Positions 1 through 10,224 of a DNA stretch of 64,000 nt are shown piece after piece. The translations under genes and the position numbers were made by a program. This DNA is from Cinnamomum chago (lineage: Eukaryota; Streptophyta; Magnoliopsida; Laurales; Lauraceae), in the NCBI GenBank assembly GCA_038049695.1, contig CP142451.1, positions 47,069,001-47,133,000 of the forward strand. The letters run 5' to 3'. The notes under the pieces are model-generated. The model was not told the origin of the DNA. It did no database searches and worked only from the letters and a program-made list of their open reading frames with translations. How positions within the stretch are numbered: position 1 is the first letter of the stretch; each line of letters begins with the position of its first letter.

Positions 1-119
1 GGGGTGCAACACGAGGACTTCCCAGGAGGTCACCCATCCTAGTACTACACTCGCCCAAGCACGCTTAACTGCGGAGTTCTGATGGGATCCGGTGCATTAG
101 CGCTGGTATGATCGCACCC
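1..119 (-). rRNA. 5S: 5S rRNA, copy 1 (lacks last base at window edge)
   Basis: 5S rRNA is the small RNA of the large ribosomal subunit, bound by ribosomal protein uL18 (L5) and, in eukaryotes, by TFIIIA. The minus strand reads GGGTGCGATCATACC at the 5' end and ends in GTTGCACCCC, the angiosperm 5S sequence. Ends were set by pairing of helix I (nt 1-8 with about 111-118) and by the T5 terminator that follows in complete copies. The array consensus has G3 opposite C116 and G19, where Arabidopsis has A3, U116 and A19; pairing is kept. Each copy carries a GGATCC at nt 30-35. This copy has A71U (window 49), at the edge of helix V/loop E, and -2 C>U (121). Its spacer is 417 bp. The terminator lies outside the window. 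Confidence 0.97.
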
Positions 120-525
120 GAATTATATTCGCGAATGAAACTGGTTGTACCTTCCGGTTCGTGTCTTCCAGCGGCCCGGATTGGGTTGTCGGGGACGTAA
201 CTTTCGATCCGCCCGTCGGATTCGCCAATATGATATACCGTTGGAAAGCTCGGGACGAGCAGATCGGCGGGGCAAACAGGCAAGCCCGTTTCGTGCCGCC
301 GGCGGGGTCGGATTCGGCCATTCTCGATGCTGTATCCTCGGTTTTTTGCTCCCCGCTCCCCACGCCCATCGTTCCGACACCGGGAGCACGCACGTCGCCC
401 CCATCGTGGCCCGGAATAGGGGATCGTGATGCCCAAGTGCCCCCTGCATAACTAAACAAAATAAAAAGTGTAATTGCGAGTGCCAAACGATCAGCGCCCA
501 AGGAGGGAAGGCCGAAGTTGACTTC

Positions 526-536
526 AAAAGCAAAAA
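526..536 (-). terminator. Pol III oligo-T terminator (representative, copy 2)
   Basis: In RNA sense the gene ends in CACCCCC and runs straight into TTTTTGCTTTT. The T5 run (window 532-536) adjoins nt 120 and a T4 run (526-529) follows two bases later as a possible backup. Runs of four or more T on the non-template strand terminate RNA polymerase III. The same arrangement follows every copy I read. Copies 62, 64 and 76 have the last C changed to T, which makes the run T6. Confidence 0.9.
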
Positions 537-656
537 GGGGGTGCAACACGAGGACTTCCCAGGAGGTCACCCATCCTAGTACTACTCTCGCCCAAGCACG
601 CTTAACTGCGGAGTTCTGATGGGATCCGGTGCATTAGCGCTGGTATGATCGCACCC
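537..656 (-). rRNA. 5S: 5S rRNA, copy 2
   Basis: Consensus gene and the reference copy for the promoter, control-region and terminator entries. Spacer 419 bp with the cggacg marker. Confidence 0.98.
560..607 (-). promoter_or_regulatory. Internal control region of 5S genes (representative, copy 2)
   Basis: Eukaryotic 5S genes are transcribed by RNA polymerase III from a type 1 internal promoter bound by TFIIIA. In plant numbering the A box covers about nt 50-64 (window 593-607), the intermediate element about nt 67-72 (585-590) and the C box about nt 80-97 (560-577). All three are present in the consensus copy. Elsewhere in the array, U63A and U52A fall in the A box, G68U and A71U in the intermediate element, and a one-G deletion (copy 97) in the C box. 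Box boundaries are taken from knowledge of the family, not measured here. Confidence 0.85.
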
Positions 657-684
657 GGATTATATTCGCGAATGAAACTGGTTG
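657..684 (-). promoter_or_regulatory. 5' flanking Pol III promoter region (representative, copy 2)
   Basis: In RNA sense the bases just before the gene give C at -1, C at -2, an AT-rich stretch (AATATAAT) at -10 to -3, and CGCG at -14 to -11 that includes a GC at -13/-12. In Arabidopsis a C at -1, a GC near -12 and a TATA-like motif near -28 contribute to transcription. The first two have counterparts here. At -28 the sequence is CAACCAG, with no TATA-like motif. Variants elsewhere are -1 C>U (copies 40, 49, 62, 76), -1 C>A (104, 119), -2 C>U (1, 9, 85, 88, 89, 92) and -11 G>A (39, 48, 61, 75). Confidence 0.7.
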
Positions 685-1075
685 TACCTTCCGGTTCGTG
701 TCTTCCAGCGGCCCGGATTGGGTTGTCGGGGACGTAACTTTCGATCCGCCCGTCGGATTCGCCAATATGATATACCGTTGGAAAGCTCGGGACGAGCAGA
801 TCGGCGGGGCAAACAGGCAAGCCCGTTTCGTGCCGCCGGCGGGGTCGGATTCGGCCATTCTCGATGCTGTATCCTCGGTTTTTTGCTCCCCGCTCCCCAC
901 GCCCATCGTTCCGACACCGGGAGCACGGACGTCGCCCCCATCGTGGCCCGGAATAGGGGATCGTGATGCCCAAGTGCCCCCTGCATAACTAAACAAAATA
1001 TAAAAAGTGTAATTGCGAGTGCCAAACGATCAGCGCCCAAGGAGGGAAGGCCGAAGTTGACTTCAAAAGCAAAAA
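657..1075. other. Intergenic spacer (representative of 119)
   Basis: This 419-bp non-transcribed spacer lies between copies 2 and 3; the other spacers have the same layout. It is GC-rich and CpG-rich except for an AT tract (about 985-1015) that holds the 417/419-bp length polymorphism. It contains small repeats but no gene. In the first unit these are a gctcg/cgagc inverted repeat at 248-260, a 10-bp palindrome ccgccggcgg at 296-305, a duplicated gtcggattcg at 215-224 and 307-316, and a tandem gctcccc at 348-361. Open frames of 94-158 codons occur on both strands. I read them as by-products of a GC-rich sequence poor in stop codons: several frames overlap one another and some run into the 5S gene. 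Confidence 0.9.
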
Positions 1076-1195
1076 GGGGGTGCAACACGAGGACTTCCCA
1101 GGAGGTCACCCATCCTAGTACTACTCTCGCCCAAGCACGCTTAACTGCGGAGTTCTGATGGGATCCGGTGCATTAGCGCTGGTATGATCGCACCC
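1076..1195 (-). rRNA. 5S: 5S rRNA, copy 3
   Basis: Consensus gene. Spacer 417 bp, unmarked. Confidence 0.98.
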
Positions 1196-1612
1196 GGATT
1201 ATATTCGCGAATGAAACTGGTTGTACCTTCCGGTTCGTGTCTTCCAGCGGCCCGGATTGGGTTGTCGGGGACGTAACTTTCGATCCGCCCGTCGGATTCG
1301 CCAATATGATATACCGTTGGAAAGCTCGGGACGAGCAGATCGGCGGGGCAAACAGGCAAGCCCGTTTCGTGCCGCCGGCGGGGTCGGATTCGGCCATTCT
1401 CGATGCTGTATCCTCGGTTTTTTGCTCCCCGCTCCCCACGCCCATCGTTCCGACACCGGGAGCACGCACGTCGCCCCCATCGTGGCCCGGAATAGGGGAT
1501 CGTGATGCCCAAGTGCCCCCTGCATAACTAAACAAAATAAAAAGTGTAATTGCGAGTGCCAAACGATCAGCGCCCAAGGAGGGAAGGCCGAAGTTGACTT
1601 CAAAAGCAAAAA

Positions 1613-1732
1613 GGGGGTGCAACACGAGGACTTCCCAGGAGGTCACCCATCCTAGTACTACTCTCGCCCAAGCACGCTTAACTGCGGAGTTCTGATGGGA
1701 TCCGGTGCATTAGCGCTGGTATGATCGCACCC
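1613..1732 (-). rRNA. 5S: 5S rRNA, copy 4
   Basis: Consensus gene. Spacer 419 bp, cggacg type; repeats copy 2. Confidence 0.98.
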
Positions 1733-2151
1733 GGATTATATTCGCGAATGAAACTGGTTGTACCTTCCGGTTCGTGTCTTCCAGCGGCCCGGATTGGGTT
1801 GTCGGGGACGTAACTTTCGATCCGCCCGTCGGATTCGCCAATATGATATACCGTTGGAAAGCTCGGGACGAGCAGATCGGCGGGGCAAACAGGCAAGCCC
1901 GTTTCGTGCCGCCGGCGGGGTCGGATTCGGCCATTCTCGATGCTGTATCCTCGGTTTTTTGCTCCCCGCTCCCCACGCCCATCGTTCCGACACCGGGAGC
2001 ACGGACGTCGCCCCCATCGTGGCCCGGAATAGGGGATCGTGATGCCCAAGTGCCCCCTGCATAACTAAACAAAATATAAAAAGTGTAATTGCGAGTGCCA
2101 AACGATCAGCGCCCAAGGAGGGAAGGCCGAAGTTGACTTCAAAAGCAAAAA

Positions 2152-2271
2152 GGGGGTGCAACACGAGGACTTCCCAGGAGGTCACCCATCCTAGTACTAC
2201 TCTCGCCCAAGCACGCTTAACTGCGGAGTTCTGATGGGATCCGGTGCATTAGCGCTGGTATGATCGCACCC
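2152..2271 (-). rRNA. 5S: 5S rRNA, copy 5
   Basis: Consensus gene. Spacer 417 bp, unmarked; repeats copy 3. Confidence 0.98.
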
Positions 2272-2688
2272 GGATTATATTCGCGAATGAAACTGGTTGT
2301 ACCTTCCGGTTCGTGTCTTCCAGCGGCCCGGATTGGGTTGTCGGGGACGTAACTTTCGATCCGCCCGTCGGATTCGCCAATATGATATACCGTTGGAAAG
2401 CTCGGGACGAGCAGATCGGCGGGGCAAACAGGCAAGCCCGTTTCGTGCCGCCGGCGGGGTCGGATTCGGCCATTCTCGATGCTGTATCCTCGGTTTTTTG
2501 CTCCCCGCTCCCCACGCCCATCGTTCCGACACCGGGAGCACGCACGTCGCCCCCATCGTGGCCCGGAATAGGGGATCGTGATGCCCAAGTGCCCCCTGCA
2601 TAACTAAACAAAATAAAAAGTGTAATTGCGAGTGCCAAACGATCAGCGCCCAAGGAGGGAAGGCCGAAGTTGACTTCAAAAGCAAAAA

Positions 2689-2808
2689 GGGGGTGCAACA
2701 CGAGGACTTCCCAGGAGGTCACCCATCCTAGTACTACTCTCGCCCAAGCACGCTTAACTGCGGAGTTCTGATGGGATCCGGTGCATTAGCGCTGGTATGA
2801 TCGCACCC
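2689..2808 (-). rRNA. 5S: 5S rRNA, copy 6
   Basis: Consensus gene. Spacer 419 bp, unmarked. Confidence 0.98.
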
Positions 2809-3227
2809 GGATTATATTCGCGAATGAAACTGGTTGTACCTTCCGGTTCGTGTCTTCCAGCGGCCCGGATTGGGTTGTCGGGGACGTAACTTTCGATCCG
2901 CCCGTCGGATTCGCCAATATGATATACCGTTGGAAAGCTCGGGACGAGCAGATCGGCGGGGCAAACAGGCAAGCCCGTTTCGTGCCGCCGGCGGGGTCGG
3001 ATTCGGCCATTCTCGATGCTGTATCCTCGGTTTTTTGCTCCCCGCTCCCCACGCCCATCGTTCCGACACCGGGAGCACGCACGTCGCCCCCATCGTGGCC
3101 CGGAATAGGGGATCGTGATGCCCAAGTGCCCCCTGCATAACTAAACAAAATATAAAAAGTGTAATTGCGAGTGCCAAACGATCAGCGCCCAAGGAGGGAA
3201 GGCCGAAGTTGACTTCAAAAGCAAAAA

Positions 3228-3347
3228 GGGGGTGCAACACGAGGACTTCCCAGGAGGTCACCCATCCTAGTACTACTCTCGCCCAAGCACGCTTAACTGC
3301 GGAGTTCTGATGGGATCCGGTGCATTAGCGCTGGTATGATCGCACCC
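3228..3347 (-). rRNA. 5S: 5S rRNA, copy 7
   Basis: Consensus gene. Spacer 419 bp, unmarked. Confidence 0.98.
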
Positions 3348-3766
3348 GGATTATATTCGCGAATGAAACTGGTTGTACCTTCCGGTTCGTGTCTTCCAGC
3401 GGCCCGGATTGGGTTGTCGGGGACGTAACTTTCGATCCGCCCGTCGGATTCGCCAATATGATATACCGTTGGAAAGCTCGGGACGAGCAGATCGGCGGGG
3501 CAAACAGGCAAGCCCGTTTCGTGCCGCCGGCGGGGTCGGATTCGGCCATTCTCGATGCTGTATCCTCGGTTTTTTGCTCCCCGCTCCCCACGCCCATCGT
3601 TCCGACACCGGGAGCACGCACGTCGCCCCCATCGTGGCCCGGAATAGGGGATCGTGATGCCCAAGTGCCCCCTGCATAACTAAACAAAATATAAAAAGTG
3701 TAATTGCGAGTGCCAAACGATCAGCGCCCAAGGAGGGAAGGCCGAAGTTGACTTCAAAAGCAAAAA

Positions 3767-3886
3767 GGGGGTGCAACACGAGGACTTCCCAGGAGGTCAC
3801 CCATCCTAGTACTACTCTCGCCCAAGCACGCTTAACTGCGGAGTTCTGATGGGATCCGGTGCATTAGCGCTGGTATGATCGCACCC
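3767..3886 (-). rRNA. 5S: 5S rRNA, copy 8
   Basis: Consensus gene. Spacer 419 bp with cggagggg (usual cggcgggg), which breaks the 10-bp spacer palindrome, and with the A7 tract. Same type as copies 84 and 88. Confidence 0.98.
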
Positions 3887-4305
3887 GGATTATATTCGCG
3901 AATGAAACTGGTTGTACCTTCCGGTTCGTGTCTTCCAGCGGCCCGGATTGGGTTGTCGGGGACGTAACTTTCGATCCGCCCGTCGGATTCGCCAATATGA
4001 TATACCGTTGGAAAGCTCGGGACGAGCAGATCGGCGGGGCAAACAGGCAAGCCCGTTTCGTGCCGCCGGAGGGGTCGGATTCGGCCATTCTCGATGCTGT
4101 ATCCTCGGTTTTTTGCTCCCCGCTCCCCACGCCCATCGTTCCGACACCGGGAGCACGCACGTCGCCCCCATCGTGGCCCGGAATAGGGGATCGTGATGCC
4201 CAAGTGCCCCCTGCATAACTAAACAAAATAAAAAAAGTGTAATTGCGAGTGCCAAACGATCAGCGCCCAAGGAGGGAAGGCCGAAGTTGACTTCAAAAGC
4301 AAAAA

Positions 4306-4425
4306 GGGGGTGCAACACGAGGACTTCCCAGGAGGTCACCCATCCTAGTACTACACTCGCCCAAGCACGCTTAACTGCGGAGTTCTGATGGGATCCGGTG
4401 CATTAGCGCTGGTATGATCGCACCC
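4306..4425 (-). rRNA. 5S: 5S rRNA, copy 9, A71U
   Basis: Carries A71U (window 4355) and -2 C>U (4427), as in copy 1. Spacer 417 bp. Starts the second eight-unit block. Confidence 0.97.
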
Positions 4426-4842
4426 GAATTATATTCGCGAATGAAACTGGTTGTACCTTCCGGTTCGTGTCTTCCAGCGGCCCGGATTGGGTTGTCGGGG
4501 ACGTAACTTTCGATCCGCCCGTCGGATTCGCCAATATGATATACCGTTGGAAAGCTCGGGACGAGCAGATCGGCGGGGCAAACAGGCAAGCCCGTTTCGT
4601 GCCGCCGGCGGGGTCGGATTCGGCCATTCTCGATGCTGTATCCTCGGTTTTTTGCTCCCCGCTCCCCACGCCCATCGTTCCGACACCGGGAGCACGCACG
4701 TCGCCCCCATCGTGGCCCGGAATAGGGGATCGTGATGCCCAAGTGCCCCCTGCATAACTAAACAAAATAAAAAGTGTAATTGCGAGTGCCAAACGATCAG
4801 CGCCCAAGGAGGGAAGGCCGAAGTTGACTTCAAAAGCAAAAA

Positions 4843-4962
4843 GGGGGTGCAACACGAGGACTTCCCAGGAGGTCACCCATCCTAGTACTACTCTCGCCCA
4901 AGCACGCTTAACTGCGGAGTTCTGATGGGATCCGGTGCATTAGCGCTGGTATGATCGCACCC
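4843..4962 (-). rRNA. 5S: 5S rRNA, copy 10
   Basis: Consensus gene. Spacer 419 bp, cggacg type. Confidence 0.98.
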
Positions 4963-5381
4963 GGATTATATTCGCGAATGAAACTGGTTGTACCTTCCGG
5001 TTCGTGTCTTCCAGCGGCCCGGATTGGGTTGTCGGGGACGTAACTTTCGATCCGCCCGTCGGATTCGCCAATATGATATACCGTTGGAAAGCTCGGGACG
5101 AGCAGATCGGCGGGGCAAACAGGCAAGCCCGTTTCGTGCCGCCGGCGGGGTCGGATTCGGCCATTCTCGATGCTGTATCCTCGGTTTTTTGCTCCCCGCT
5201 CCCCACGCCCATCGTTCCGACACCGGGAGCACGGACGTCGCCCCCATCGTGGCCCGGAATAGGGGATCGTGATGCCCAAGTGCCCCCTGCATAACTAAAC
5301 AAAATATAAAAAGTGTAATTGCGAGTGCCAAACGATCAGCGCCCAAGGAGGGAAGGCCGAAGTTGACTTCAAAAGCAAAAA

Positions 5382-5501
5382 GGGGGTGCAACACGAGGAC
5401 TTCCCAGGAGGTCACCCATCCTAGTACTACTCTCGCCCAAGCACGCTTAACTGCGGAGTTCTGATGGGATCCGGTGCATTAGCGCTGGTATGATCGCACC
5501 C
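5382..5501 (-). rRNA. 5S: 5S rRNA, copy 11
   Basis: Consensus gene. Spacer 417 bp, unmarked. Confidence 0.98.
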
Positions 5502-5918
5502 GGATTATATTCGCGAATGAAACTGGTTGTACCTTCCGGTTCGTGTCTTCCAGCGGCCCGGATTGGGTTGTCGGGGACGTAACTTTCGATCCGCCCGTCG
5601 GATTCGCCAATATGATATACCGTTGGAAAGCTCGGGACGAGCAGATCGGCGGGGCAAACAGGCAAGCCCGTTTCGTGCCGCCGGCGGGGTCGGATTCGGC
5701 CATTCTCGATGCTGTATCCTCGGTTTTTTGCTCCCCGCTCCCCACGCCCATCGTTCCGACACCGGGAGCACGCACGTCGCCCCCATCGTGGCCCGGAATA
5801 GGGGATCGTGATGCCCAAGTGCCCCCTGCATAACTAAACAAAATAAAAAGTGTAATTGCGAGTGCCAAACGATCAGCGCCCAAGGAGGGAAGGCCGAAGT
5901 TGACTTCAAAAGCAAAAA

Positions 5919-6038
5919 GGGGGTGCAACACGAGGACTTCCCAGGAGGTCACCCATCCTAGTACTACTCTCGCCCAAGCACGCTTAACTGCGGAGTTCTG
6001 ATGGGATCCGGTGCATTAGCGCTGGTATGATCGCACCC
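5919..6038 (-). rRNA. 5S: 5S rRNA, copy 12
   Basis: Consensus gene. Spacer 419 bp, cggacg type. Confidence 0.98.
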
Positions 6039-6457
6039 GGATTATATTCGCGAATGAAACTGGTTGTACCTTCCGGTTCGTGTCTTCCAGCGGCCCGGAT
6101 TGGGTTGTCGGGGACGTAACTTTCGATCCGCCCGTCGGATTCGCCAATATGATATACCGTTGGAAAGCTCGGGACGAGCAGATCGGCGGGGCAAACAGGC
6201 AAGCCCGTTTCGTGCCGCCGGCGGGGTCGGATTCGGCCATTCTCGATGCTGTATCCTCGGTTTTTTGCTCCCCGCTCCCCACGCCCATCGTTCCGACACC
6301 GGGAGCACGGACGTCGCCCCCATCGTGGCCCGGAATAGGGGATCGTGATGCCCAAGTGCCCCCTGCATAACTAAACAAAATATAAAAAGTGTAATTGCGA
6401 GTGCCAAACGATCAGCGCCCAAGGAGGGAAGGCCGAAGTTGACTTCAAAAGCAAAAA

Positions 6458-6577
6458 GGGGGTGCAACACGAGGACTTCCCAGGAGGTCACCCATCCTAG
6501 TACTACTCTCGCCCAAGCACGCTTAACTGCGGAGTTCTGATGGGATCCGGTGCATTAGCGCTGGTATGATCGCACCC
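6458..6577 (-). rRNA. 5S: 5S rRNA, copy 13
   Basis: Consensus gene. Spacer 417 bp, unmarked. Confidence 0.98.
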
Positions 6578-6994
6578 GGATTATATTCGCGAATGAAACT
6601 GGTTGTACCTTCCGGTTCGTGTCTTCCAGCGGCCCGGATTGGGTTGTCGGGGACGTAACTTTCGATCCGCCCGTCGGATTCGCCAATATGATATACCGTT
6701 GGAAAGCTCGGGACGAGCAGATCGGCGGGGCAAACAGGCAAGCCCGTTTCGTGCCGCCGGCGGGGTCGGATTCGGCCATTCTCGATGCTGTATCCTCGGT
6801 TTTTTGCTCCCCGCTCCCCACGCCCATCGTTCCGACACCGGGAGCACGCACGTCGCCCCCATCGTGGCCCGGAATAGGGGATCGTGATGCCCAAGTGCCC
6901 CCTGCATAACTAAACAAAATAAAAAGTGTAATTGCGAGTGCCAAACGATCAGCGCCCAAGGAGGGAAGGCCGAAGTTGACTTCAAAAGCAAAAA

Positions 6995-7114
6995 GGGGGT
7001 GCAACACGAGGACTTCCCAGGAGGTCACCCATCCTAGTACTACTCTCGCCCAAGCACGCTTAACTGCGGAGTTCTGATGGGATCCGGTGCATTAGCGCTG
7101 GTATGATCGCACCC
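6995..7114 (-). rRNA. 5S: 5S rRNA, copy 14
   Basis: Consensus gene. Spacer 419 bp, unmarked; partner of copy 6. Confidence 0.98.
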
Positions 7115-7533
7115 GGATTATATTCGCGAATGAAACTGGTTGTACCTTCCGGTTCGTGTCTTCCAGCGGCCCGGATTGGGTTGTCGGGGACGTAACTTTC
7201 GATCCGCCCGTCGGATTCGCCAATATGATATACCGTTGGAAAGCTCGGGACGAGCAGATCGGCGGGGCAAACAGGCAAGCCCGTTTCGTGCCGCCGGCGG
7301 GGTCGGATTCGGCCATTCTCGATGCTGTATCCTCGGTTTTTTGCTCCCCGCTCCCCACGCCCATCGTTCCGACACCGGGAGCACGCACGTCGCCCCCATC
7401 GTGGCCCGGAATAGGGGATCGTGATGCCCAAGTGCCCCCTGCATAACTAAACAAAATATAAAAAGTGTAATTGCGAGTGCCAAACGATCAGCGCCCAAGG
7501 AGGGAAGGCCGAAGTTGACTTCAAAAGCAAAAA

Positions 7534-7653
7534 GGGGGTGCAACACGAGGACTTCCCAGGAGGTCACCCATCCTAGTACTACTCTCGCCCAAGCACGCTT
7601 AACTGCGGAGTTCTGATGGGATCCGGTGCATTAGCGCTGGTATGATCGCACCC
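7534..7653 (-). rRNA. 5S: 5S rRNA, copy 15
   Basis: Consensus gene. Spacer 419 bp with cttcccgc, a marker otherwise seen only in copies 96, 98, 112 and 114. Confidence 0.98.
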
Positions 7654-8072
7654 GGATTATATTCGCGAATGAAACTGGTTGTACCTTCCGGTTCGTGTCT
7701 TCCAGCGGCCCGGATTGGGTTGTCGGGGACGTAACTTTCGATCCGCCCGTCGGATTCGCCAATATGATATACCGTTGGAAAGCTCGGGACGAGCAGATCG
7801 GCGGGGCAAACAGGCAAGCCCGTTTCGTGCCGCCGGCGGGGTCGGATTCGGCCATTCTCGATGCTGTATCCTCGGTTTTTTGCTTCCCGCTCCCCACGCC
7901 CATCGTTCCGACACCGGGAGCACGCACGTCGCCCCCATCGTGGCCCGGAATAGGGGATCGTGATGCCCAAGTGCCCCCTGCATAACTAAACAAAATATAA
8001 AAAGTGTAATTGCGAGTGCCAAACGATCAGCGCCCAAGGAGGGAAGGCCGAAGTTGACTTCAAAAGCAAAAA

Positions 8073-8192
8073 GGGGGTGCAACACGAGGACTTCCCAGGA
8101 GGTCACCCATCCTAGTACTACTCTCGCCCAAGCACGCTTAACTGCGGAGTTCTGATGGGATCCGGTGCATTAGCGCTGGTATGATCGCACCC
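8073..8192 (-). rRNA. 5S: 5S rRNA, copy 16
   Basis: Consensus gene. Spacer 419 bp with the A7 tract and ccaccc (usual ccgccc, a CpG change); shared only with copy 22. Confidence 0.98.
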
Positions 8193-8611
8193 GGATTATA
8201 TTCGCGAATGAAACTGGTTGTACCTTCCGGTTCGTGTCTTCCAGCGGCCCGGATTGGGTTGTCGGGGACGTAACTTTCGATCCACCCGTCGGATTCGCCA
8301 ATATGATATACCGTTGGAAAGCTCGGGACGAGCAGATCGGCGGGGCAAACAGGCAAGCCCGTTTCGTGCCGCCGGCGGGGTCGGATTCGGCCATTCTCGA
8401 TGCTGTATCCTCGGTTTTTTGCTCCCCGCTCCCCACGCCCATCGTTCCGACACCGGGAGCACGCACGTCGCCCCCATCGTGGCCCGGAATAGGGGATCGT
8501 GATGCCCAAGTGCCCCCTGCATAACTAAACAAAATAAAAAAAGTGTAATTGCGAGTGCCAAACGATCAGCGCCCAAGGAGGGAAGGCCGAAGTTGACTTC
8601 AAAAGCAAAAA

Positions 8612-8731
8612 GGGGGTGCAACACGAGGACTTCCCAGGAGGTCACCCATCCTAGTACTACACTCGCCCAAGCACGCTTAACTACGGAGTTCTGATGGGAT
8701 CCGGGGCATTAGCGCTGGTATGATCGCACCC
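8612..8731 (-). rRNA. 5S: 5S rRNA, copy 17, A71U + C49U + A27C
   Basis: With copy 23, carries the most substitutions of any gene in the window: A71U (8661), C49U (8683) and A27C (8705). C49 is expected to be bulged in helix III, and A27 to pair with U52 at the end of that helix. The ends, terminator and most of the control region are intact, so I keep it as a gene, possibly less active. Spacer 417 bp, with gaaattgg for gaaactgg. Confidence 0.94.
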
Positions 8732-9148
8732 GGATTATATTCGCGAATGAAATTGGTTGTACCTTCCGGTTCGTGTCTTCCAGCGGCCCGGATTGGGTTG
8801 TCGGGGACGTAACTTTCGATCCGCCCGTCGGATTCGCCAATATGATATACCGTTGGAAAGCTCGGGACGAGCAGATCGGCGGGGCAAACAGGCAAGCCCG
8901 TTTCGTGCCGCCGGCGGGGTCGGATTCGGCCATTCTCGATGCTGTATCCTCGGTTTTTTGCTCCCCGCTCCCCACGCCCATCGTTCCGACACCGGGAGCA
9001 CGCACGTCGCCCCCATCGTGGCCCGGAATAGGGGATCGTGATGCCCAAGTGCCCCCTGCATAACTAAACAAAATAAAAAGTGTAATTGCGAGTGCCAAAC
9101 GATCAGCGCCCAAGGAGGGAAGGCCGAAGTTGACTTCAAAAGCAAAAA

Positions 9149-9268
9149 GGGGGTGCAACACGAGGACTTCCCAGGAGGTCACCCATCCTAGTACTACTCT
9201 CGCCCAAGCACGCTTAACTGCGGAGTTCTGATGGGATCCGGTGCATTAGCGCTGGTATGATCGCACCC
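9149..9268 (-). rRNA. 5S: 5S rRNA, copy 18
   Basis: Consensus gene. Spacer 417 bp, unmarked. Confidence 0.98.
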
Positions 9269-9685
9269 GGATTATATTCGCGAATGAAACTGGTTGTACC
9301 TTCCGGTTCGTGTCTTCCAGCGGCCCGGATTGGGTTGTCGGGGACGTAACTTTCGATCCGCCCGTCGGATTCGCCAATATGATATACCGTTGGAAAGCTC
9401 GGGACGAGCAGATCGGCGGGGCAAACAGGCAAGCCCGTTTCGTGCCGCCGGCGGGGTCGGATTCGGCCATTCTCGATGCTGTATCCTCGGTTTTTTGCTC
9501 CCCGCTCCCCACGCCCATCGTTCCGACACCGGGAGCACGCACGTCGCCCCCATCGTGGCCCGGAATAGGGGATCGTGATGCCCAAGTGCCCCCTGCATAA
9601 CTAAACAAAATAAAAAGTGTAATTGCGAGTGCCAAACGATCAGCGCCCAAGGAGGGAAGGCCGAAGTTGACTTCAAAAGCAAAAA

Positions 9686-9805
9686 GGGGGTGCAACACGA
9701 GGACTTCCCAGGAGGTCACCCATCCTAGTACTACTCTCGCCCAAGCACGCTTAACTGCGGAGTTCTGATGGGATCCGGTGCATTAGCGCTGGTATGATCG
9801 CACCC
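9686..9805 (-). rRNA. 5S: 5S rRNA, copy 19
   Basis: Consensus gene. Spacer 419 bp, unmarked. Confidence 0.98.
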
Positions 9806-10224
9806 GGATTATATTCGCGAATGAAACTGGTTGTACCTTCCGGTTCGTGTCTTCCAGCGGCCCGGATTGGGTTGTCGGGGACGTAACTTTCGATCCGCCC
9901 GTCGGATTCGCCAATATGATATACCGTTGGAAAGCTCGGGACGAGCAGATCGGCGGGGCAAACAGGCAAGCCCGTTTCGTGCCGCCGGCGGGGTCGGATT
10001 CGGCCATTCTCGATGCTGTATCCTCGGTTTTTTGCTCCCCGCTCCCCACGCCCATCGTTCCGACACCGGGAGCACGCACGTCGCCCCCATCGTGGCCCGG
10101 AATAGGGGATCGTGATGCCCAAGTGCCCCCTGCATAACTAAACAAAATATAAAAAGTGTAATTGCGAGTGCCAAACGATCAGCGCCCAAGGAGGGAAGGC
10201 CGAAGTTGACTTCAAAAGCAAAAA

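Larger units (their letters stand above)
537..2688 (-). repeat. Dimeric repeat, cggacg/plain twice (copies 2-5)
   Basis: A 1076-bp dimer (539-bp cggacg unit plus 537-bp plain unit) is repeated twice. The same dimer pair occurs at 4843-6994 (copies 10-13) and 15070-17221 (copies 29-32). Confidence 0.85.
1..4305 (-). repeat. Eight-unit higher-order repeat, first copy (copies 1-8)
   Basis: Copies 1-8 and 9-16 line up in register with a shift of 4306 bp. Both blocks open with an A71U gene that has -2 C>U, continue as cggacg, plain, cggacg, plain, and end in an A7-spacer unit. Copies 1-6 match 9-14 at every marker I followed; 7 versus 15 and 8 versus 16 differ by single-base markers. Confidence 0.85.
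4306..8611 (-). repeat. Eight-unit higher-order repeat, second copy (copies 9-16)
   Basis: Partner of the block covering copies 1-8. It adds private changes: cttcccgc in the spacer of copy 15, and ccaccc for ccgccc in the spacer of copy 16, which lacks the cggagggg change of copy 8. The next gene, copy 17, again carries A71U, which keeps the eight-unit register. Confidence 0.85.

Noticed and set aside
1-119. Copy 1 as a truncated pseudogene
   Set aside because: Only one 3' base is missing and that is due to the window edge; the rest matches copies 9 and 85.
342-347. T6 run on the window (+) strand within the spacer as a Pol III terminator
   Set aside because: In the direction of 5S transcription it reads as A6, and no Pol III gene is visible on the + strand.
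97-570. Open reading frames of 94-158 codons in every unit (for example 97-570 minus, 65-436 minus, 145-429 plus)
   Set aside because: Overlapping frames on both strands recur in each 5S spacer and several run into the 5S gene. They result from a GC-rich spacer with few stop codons. Spacer indels of 2 bp switch their starts, and no domain or conserved protein is recognisable.
8612-8731. Copies 17 and 23 (three changes) and the G68U copies as pseudogenes
   Set aside because: Ends, terminator, length and most control elements are intact. Without expression data, 'variant gene' is the safer call.
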